Assembly (NCBI RefSeq): GCF_000005505.3
Contig: NC_016133.3
Location: forward strand, 37,351,237-37,415,236
Direction of reading: 5' to 3'
Source: Brachypodium distachyon
Lineage: Eukaryota; Streptophyta; Magnoliopsida; Poales; Poaceae
DNA: 64,000 nucleotides
A model generated the notes under the pieces. It made no database searches. It worked only from the letters and a program-made list of their open reading frames with translations, and was not told where the DNA came from. The translations under genes were made by a program, and so were the position numbers. This document shows, in pieces, positions 57,316 to 64,000 of the stretch; position 1 is the first letter of the stretch; each line of letters begins with the position of its first letter.

Positions 57316-57576
57316 TTTCCGTCCTAAAACATAAAGTGTATAAATTTTGTTGATCTTCAAACTTTCTCTAATTTGACCAATCTTATAAGACAAAACATCA
57401 ACATCTAGAGTACCAAATTAAGATCACTAGATCCATCATGCATGAAATATGTTTTTCATAGTTTATGATTTGATATTACAGATGTTAATATCTTTTTTCT
57501 ACAGGTTTGCTCAAACTTTACAAAATTTGTTGGTCAAGAAATTTATACTTCTCATATTTTGGAACAGATGGAGCAG
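57316..57576. mobile_element. Second, larger MITE next to the previous one
   Basis: TCCGTCCTAAAACATAAAGT and TATAAATTTTGTTGA at the left pair with AAGAAATTTATACTTCTCAT and TTTTGGAACAGATGGAG at the right. The arms form a long imperfect hairpin of the Stowaway/mariner type. The outer bases are eroded. Confidence 0.6.
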
Positions 57577-58367
57577 TGTGCAATCTAGGTGACTTTGGAC
57601 AATTGAGAATTACCAAAATCACTCCATCTCGGAGTTCGGTTTGATGTGATATGCCGATAGAAAATGAAACAAACAACATGACGACCAAACATTTGTTCCT
57701 TTGTCTTAGAGAACGGACATTTGACTTCCCTCTAATCAAGGGATCCGTGCGAGAGAAGGGACAAAAGGGAGAAGGAAGGACGAGGTGAGGAAAAAAAATG
57801 GTTTAACTTACCGACGTGACTCGACGGCAACATGTGGCTCATTCATCACCGTCTAGATGGGTAAAATCAACACCTCCCTTAGCTTTAGAAGGATAACCTA
57901 GGTAGGGTGCTTACGCTTTATAGGTTCACTAGACACCAACGACGGTGGATTGCAGCAAGATCAGTTCGGTGACATGGTCGCTGGAAGAATCCAAGGAGCA
58001 GATTCAAATCTATGACGAGGTCAATCGGGGATGAAGAACAAGAGAAAGAAGATCACTGGGGTGGGCATGAGGAAGAATGGATCCAAAAGAGAAAGAGGAC
58101 CACAATAGAATAAGAAAAATAAAGAATAAAGCAAGTCTTCATCACTGTACAACAAACAATCACCTTGTACATATTCCCCCTGAATATAATCAGCTCTATT
58201 TAAACTGCATTTGGCATTAATTTGAATCATGATAATACCGTTTGTGCAACCAAACTTTTTGCTCATTTTGATGTCTTATTAACCTTTTATTGTGGTGATT
58301 TTTCACATCAACTAAAACCATCATTCGCTAGATAGGCCAAGCTGCATTATGAGCTGCCTGTGGTACT

Positions 58368-58486
58368 CTCTCCGTCCAACAAAAGATGTCTCAAGTTTGT
58401 TAAAATTTGGATGTAAGATGTGATTTAGTGTATAGATGTATTCAAATTTAGTTAAAGTTGAGACATCCTTTGTTGGACGGAGGGAG
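58368..58486. mobile_element. Stowaway MITE, 119 bp
   Basis: CTCTCTCCGTCCAACAAAAG at the left and CTTTGTTGGACGGAGGGAG at the right, flanked by TA. Same subfamily as 62818-62939. Confidence 0.88.
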
Positions 58487-58721
58487 TACTGTTTCATCTT
58501 AGGAAGCTCACTTTTTATTCCCAATTTCTCTGATAACATTTTATTGCCAACAACTAATGAGAAGCAGCAAAACCCTGCCTTCCTCAGTCCTCACCATCTA
58601 GCAACACAAATCTCAAAGCATTTTGCCTGTACAGTTTTCAAATCTCACCCTAAAAAGAACCAGAAACTACCATCCGGTACAAAACTCCAAGCTAAGATCT
58701 ACGCCGTCGCGGTCGCCGCCG

Positions 58722-61700
58722 CTAGGAGAGGACGTCGAAGGCGTCCGCCTCCTTGGCGACCCTGATGAAGACGTCCTCCAGCGTGGTGTCCGCCACGCCC
58801 CACCCCTGCACCGGGAACCCGCTCCTCGCCGCCGCCACCGCGCCGAACACGCTGTCCAGTCGCACCTCCCGCTTCGGCAGCTCGAACTTCTGCGTCCCTG
58901 CCACGCCGTAGATCTTCGCCGCGTCCGGCGACAGATCCTCGATCAGCCGCGCCACCTCCTCCTCGTGCTCCGCCGCCGTAGTTATCGTCAGGACCCGGGT
59001 GCCGCCGTATCTTTCCTTCAGCTGCGACATTTATGCATTTGGCCCAATATATGTGTCAGTTCAGTTGTCTTCTTTGCAGCAGTCAGATGCTTAACAAATC
59101 TGAACCTTTTCAGGTTGTTGATTCGGGCGTGCAATGCGTACCTCCTTGGGTGTTCCGAGGCACTGAAAGTTTCCACTGACGAAGATGCCGACACGGTCGC
59201 ATAGCTCCTCTGCTTCCTCCATTGAATGCGCTGAAATGTCATAGTGTTACTCATATTCAGTCTGTATTGCAGAGTTTATCGCATCTTGTCGATGAAGATG
59301 GTGGACAACTGAAGGAAATGTGGGGATGTACAATAAGAGGGGAACTGATTACTTGTGAGGATGATGGTGCATTCCTTCTTTGCTCGCTTGATGACGTTCC
59401 ACAGATCATTCCTGGATGCCGTGTCCAATCCGGTGCTCGGTTCGTCCATGTACACAACCTGATCGATCACAGAGAAAATGGTAACTGTTATCTGTGAACT
59501 TCTCTGAAATGCTTTGTGGAAGGAATGAAGAAATGGTTGTGGGAAGCACTTTAGGATTGCCGATGAGTGCGATGGCGACACTGAGCCTTCTTTTCATGCC
59601 ACCACTGTACTTGTTTACAGATTTGTCGCCGAAACCGCAGTGGAAAAGATTTACGCTCTTCAGGGATTCTTCTACTGCCTAGATCAAGAGACATCTGATG
59701 ATAAAACAGTTGCAATAAGACTGATAGTAGCATCAGACAGCTTGTAGTAAGACTCTGTAAAGTTGATATTCTAAATTATAGATTATTTCTTAGTTCATGG
59801 TTTTAAACTACCTTCTTTAGAGCAGCACCTGTGAGGTTCTTCATCCGGCCATAGAACATTAGATGCTCTTTTCCTGTCAGCGTCTCCCAAAGCAAACTGC
59901 ACATACACATACATACAGCAAACTGGTTAAGATTGCAACACTGAAAACCATCTGCAGATGCTAGCTAGACTGGTCATTGTGATCTTACTCGTGCTGCGGG
60001 CATACACCAATGTTTTCATATATTTCATTCATATCTTTTCTCAAATCCATTCCATGTATGTAAGCAGTTCCATAGGTCGGTGCGACAAGCCCAATCATCT
60101 GCATATGTAGCCCATAAGCAGTATAAACTGTCTGTTGTTGCATACTTCTTTTATGTTAACATTGTTGTACTACGGGTAAACAATGAGACCATGACAGGAA
60201 TTAAAGTAATTTCCATGAGAAACCAGTGAGAAGCTAAAGTGTTAATGCCATATAATAAATATGATCACTCTATCTAAATTAAGGTTAGTCTGCATATACA
60301 GACTCTGAATTGTCACTCACCATGTTGATGAAGGATGTCTTCCCTGCCCCATTGGGACCAAGCATTCCGAAACACTGCCCTTTGCGCAAAGCAAGCGACA
60401 ACCCTCTGACGGCTTGCTTGTCGGGGTTTCCATTCTTCCCGCGGTACACTTTCTTCAGATTATGACAGATGATCATATTCCTAATGTCCATTTCCTTCAG
60501 TAACCTTTTCACCACTTTGCGCTGGAAAATAGAAGTTTCAGCAAAACAGTGCAGAATTATCTGCCTACTGAATAGTTCAGGTATGTTCTTAACTAACCTC
60601 AAGGAAAACATCAGTCTTTGACATATCAGTGAAGACCTTCGTGGATATCTGCCTCACAAGGCCTGGTCTCCATGACGGCGATGAGTGCTTCGTCGACAGA
60701 ATCCCGAAGAGAAATAGAGGATGCCATGCAGGTCTATGATCCAACAAAAATGCCACAGGAAGCAGAAGTATCCATTCTATTGACATTAGAACCAAAACAT
60801 CTTTCATCCCGTTGACCGGGTCATTTAAGTCCCCCCATTGCATTCCAGACTTTCCCATATGACTCCCTGCAGCAGCATACTCTGCTAACTCGTAAATTCC
60901 TCTGTAGAGGGAGAACCCTGGAACAAGCTCCATTATTACAAGCCAAGGCCCTAAACAAGTAAAACAGTGCAATTCCCAGTGAGAATTGAGTAGTAACATA
61001 ACAGGAAAGTTTAGAAGAATTGCAGTCAGAATACTTACTTGGGAAGGTAGTATCCTCAATGAACAACTGCAAAAGCGCTTCTCCGAGAAGGCTGGAGCCG
61101 AAGACGTAAATGTAACTAATTACTGTAACACATAAAAGCTTGATCAAATTAATTATGACTAGCGAAATGCCCGTGCGTTGCTACGGATAAACATATTAGA
61201 CTGCTCGTGAATGAAAAAACTTTAATATATTAGTGACACTCGCTAGTAATTTTATCTTAAGTTTGATGCAAATTATCATCTGTGTGTTTTTATGATAGAG
61301 GAGGCAAAGAGGTGACGGACCGCCGCCACCAATTGCCTCTTCTATAAGAGTAAAGATATCAAAGTGCCCCAGGTTTGAGGAAATTGCAGGCTGGAATGTA
61401 CTGACCACTAGCAGTCTTGACTGATGAGAAGAAAGACGCTAGGAGAAAAGCAAGAACAATCTGTAGGTTGATGTAGATGAAAAAGAACGCAAACTGAATG
61501 CAATAGCTGTTTAATCTGAATATGTCAAGACCTGCAAAACATATAAGTGTTCTCTGTATGATTTAAAAGCTTAATTGCATGAAACTTTTGAATTAGGTAA
61601 CGTGGAGTTAATATACTACCTATAAATGAGCCGAACATCACAAATAATAACATATATACTGCTGAAAGGGACAAGAAGTAGGCATAAGATATCATCCAGT

Positions 61701-63994
61701 ATGGTCCATCCTTCAGCCCATGCATTTTCATCATTAGTCTTAGGTTCTGTTGCTTCTCGTATACAAGGTGTGTTAATATTATCTGTGAAAAGAATTGAAA
61801 TAAATTCATCAAAAATTAACATTATCAGTTCACTACGGTGGTGGGATCGCTGAAGAAAATCAAATTAACTCACTGGAAGAAGGAGTTGAACCGTCCATGT
61901 AAAGAACAGTGCATCAAGCAGAGTGGTAAGGTCCAGCCTGATTTTGATTGCAGCTTTGGGCATCTCTTTCAAAAAGTGCAGGCGCATTTCTGCTTGCACT
62001 CCTTTAAGAATCTTCAAATATGCTTTGGATGCCTACAGTGTAAATGCATAATTGGCACTGGTTAGTAATGGAACTAAGGTGATGCCGTGGTATACATCAC
62101 CAAGAAGCTTGATAAGAGTTGTCGCAAACGATTTGTCGTTTTTCCTACAGTAGTAATGTATACAAGTTTATTTTGCAGGACAACCGCAGGGGTACCATAG
62201 ATGTGTAGACGAGTTCTCGTTTTAAGACTTGTCACTCCAAATAAATATACTTAATGGTTTAGACTATTGCTGATTCCAAAAGTAAGTTACACACTTAAAA
62301 ATTGCAGGCAAGCGTAAGTACCATATTAACCAACCGTGGAACGCGCAACACTGTCATGGCATGGTGTCCGTTATCCCTGCTGAAGGTGGAGTTGTATGAA
62401 ATGTACACATTGAAGCGCCCCTTGCTTGTGTCAAGAAAGTCATAACCTGTAAATTGTATCCCTAAAATAAGACATTTGCGCAAACAAAGAACTAGCAAGA
62501 TGGTTTTTTTAAAAATAAAAAATGACATGAGGCTACCAGCAAGGAATTCATTTGATCTTCTCCTCTTATTCGCACCCTTGTACCCCTTAAGCAAATGGCG
62601 ATTTATCACTGATGAATTGTCACACCACAATGGCAAACCTTGAACACAATGCACACCTGTTCCATTTCAGAAAGAAGATAGGATCAAAGGGGGTTAATGC
62701 ACATACAGTATACATAAAAATAGCTACAGTACAAAAAGAAATGCAGGAACTGCAAGCACTGCATGCGACAAGACATCATACAGGAATCTCGGCACTCAAA
62801 AAACAGCAGTAGTACTATTCCTCCGTTTAACAAAAGTGTCTTAACTTTAACAAAATTTGAATGAATTTATACACCAAGTCATGTCTAAATACATTCGAAT
62901 TTTGACAAACTTGAACATCTTTTGTTGGACCGGAGGAAGTATCTTTTTACCGAGATCGAGCGGCATTCCATCAGAAACCCCTGAAACGTTGTGTGGACGC
63001 CAGGAACACTTGGGCTGGATCATGTACAAGGTCTCGTTGGGCACAAGGCCGGGCTCCACGAACAGCACGTGCGCCGGTAACGTGCTTGTGCCCTGGAAGG
63101 ATCGACAGATCCAATGTCATTCTCTTCACTACTACTCCGTACCAAATACCAAAAAAAAATGCAAAAAAACTTGAGTGATCAAGTTACAACTCACCGCAAC
63201 GGTTTTGGAGAGCTGCTCAAGGTAGTCTGAAGAGTTGCTATTTTGATAAAAGGAGAGCAAGTCTGCCGGAGGGATCTCCGGGAACAGCCCCCTTCCAAGG
63301 CCTGTCAAAACCAAAAGAAAAGAAAAACAGTCAACGAAACGCCAGAAAGAGTTCGATTATTAACTCATCATACAAAACGAAAGCGATTCTTTGTCGTACT
63401 TTGAGCGAGGCCACGGTTGATGCCGGTGAGGAGCACGGAGACGGGGCAGGGCCGGGGATCACTGGCGTTGCTGCTGCAGGGCGCGGGGTGCACGGACGTC
63501 GAGGCCCGGGCCCAGGGCTGAGGGGCCTGGACGAGCGCGGGCCACCTGGGCGGCTTGGGCACCTCGCAGCTGAGCGCCTGCGTGGGCGTGGAGTGCTGGA
63601 TGCCGCACTCCGTCCTTTGGCTGTAGCCGTCGAGGCTGGCTTGGGCGCAGCCGCACTGGAACGGCGGCCTGTCCAGCTCGTGGTCCACCACCGTCTGGAT
63701 GCCCACCAGCAGCACGCACAGGATCACCGGGAACGCCGCGATCGCCGCGTTCGTCGCCAGGTTCCTCCTCTGCTCATAACGAAGATTCAGCATTTTGAGA
63801 ATGAACACTTCTTCCGCGGGGTCGAAATTCTTTTTCGACCATTCTTTGGCAATAAATAACCCGCTGATGGTTGTTTCATCAAAAAGAATGAATGGAACCA
63901 AGGAAGAAATTCAGGAAAGAAAGGTCACCTGGAAGGAGAAGTTCTTGAGGAGGAGGGCGTGGACCTGCCTGCAGAACCTCGCGAGCTCCCGCAT
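58722..63994 (-). CDS. ABC transporter, subfamily A, half-size (plant ABCA/ATH type)
   Basis: Eighteen exons on the minus strand: 63994-63929, 63769-63400, 63301-63195, 63092-62951, 62656-62537, 62461-62322, 62032-61874, 61782-61620, 61531-61406, 61122-61039, 60950-60598, 60521-60321, 60098-59989, 59896-59812, 59678-59550, 59458-59353, 59230-59142 and 59021-58722. They join in phase to 949 aa, normal for plant half-size ABCA. ATG 63994 (MRELARFCRQVHALLLKNFS) fits the family start but lies 6 bases from the window edge. A first membrane helix (AIAAFPVILCVLLVGIQT) precedes a Cys-rich extracytoplasmic region; more helices follow in exons 8-11. The single nucleotide-binding domain has Walker A GPNGAGKTS (665-673), signature YSGGM (766-770), Walker B VVYMDEPSTGLD (from 786) and the H-loop LTTHSMEEAE. 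ABCA proteins move lipids; some plant members supply fatty acids for seed oil. Substrate unknown here. Confidence 0.94.
61159..61354 (-). mobile_element. Small non-autonomous Helitron in ABCA intron 9, 196 bp
   Basis: On the minus strand it starts TCTTTACTCTTATAGAAG after A and ends with the hairpin CCGTAGCAACGCACGG followed by GCATTTCG and CTAG before T. These are the TC start, 3' hairpin and CTRR end of Helitrons, inserted between A and T without target duplication. It lies entirely within the intron between exons 9 and 10. Confidence 0.72.
62818..62939. mobile_element. Stowaway MITE in ABCA intron 4
   Basis: TTCCTCCGTTTAACAAAAG at the left and CTTTTGTTGGACCGGAGGAA at the right, flanked by TA. 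It lies a few bases before exon 4's donor end (62951) and so is immediately inside the intron. Confidence 0.82.
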
Positions 63995-64000
63995 GCGACC

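Larger units (their letters stand above)
55700..58721. other. Interval between HIR and ABCA genes
   Basis: Contains three MITEs (listed separately) and otherwise anonymous sequence. 55920-56070 has a weak inverted repeat (AGTTCATTTG-type motifs). 56420-56950 is GC-richer without a supported gene. 58640-58721 is 3' UTR of the ABCA gene. Confidence 0.4.

Noticed and set aside
63401..63859. 152-codon plus-strand frame
   Set aside because: Antisense shadow of ABCA exon 2, whose minus-strand product fits the family and splices in phase.

Overview
The window is nuclear DNA of a grass, most likely a Pooideae or Triticeae relative. The evidence is intron-rich plant genes with GT-AG (and a few GC-AG) introns, GC-rich first exons, many Stowaway-type MITEs with CTCCCTCCG termini and TA target duplications, a Ty1/copia element, an L1-type LINE and small Helitrons. 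No bacterial, organellar or viral genome structure is present. From memory only, the aminopeptidase M1, HIR and SUVH combination resembles a stretch of rice chromosome 8; that needs a synteny check.

Layout: 1-777 (+) is the 3' end of a HOTHEAD/mandelonitrile-lyase-like GMC oxidoreductase. 3058-4977 (-) is a plant-specific gene of unknown function with a C-terminal membrane anchor and a 1.8 kb 5'-UTR intron. 12072-15422 (-) is an intronless-CDS SUVH protein (SRA, pre-SET, SET, post-SET). 16230-19610 is a 5'-truncated copia element. 20941-22166 (+) is the 25 kDa subunit of cleavage factor Im. 22560-28560 is debris of an M1 aminopeptidase gene split by a decayed LINE (about 22838-27974). 28560-31682 (-) is a truncated second SUVH copy with two minisatellite arrays. 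36099-43308 (-) is an intact 19-exon M1 aminopeptidase (873 aa). 44300-49100 is a repeat-rich block with no recognisable gene. 50353-50769 (+) is a small lysine-rich coiled-coil protein. 51834-54122 (-) is a HIR/SPFH protein (284 aa). 58722-63994 (-) is a half-size ABCA transporter (18 exons, 949 aa).

The most informative structure is 12-43 kb. An aminopeptidase plus SUVH pair appears to have been tandemly duplicated and then dismantled in a complementary way: one aminopeptidase and one SUVH stay intact, while the partner copies survive only as fragments. Aminopeptidase intron 8, exon 9 and intron 9 are recognisable on both sides of the LINE. The genes otherwise act in separate housekeeping or defence roles (chromatin, mRNA 3' processing, peptide trimming, membrane microdomains, lipid transport), and I see no sign that they form a common pathway. 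I found no convincing previously undescribed molecular system. The notable points are structural and evolutionary.
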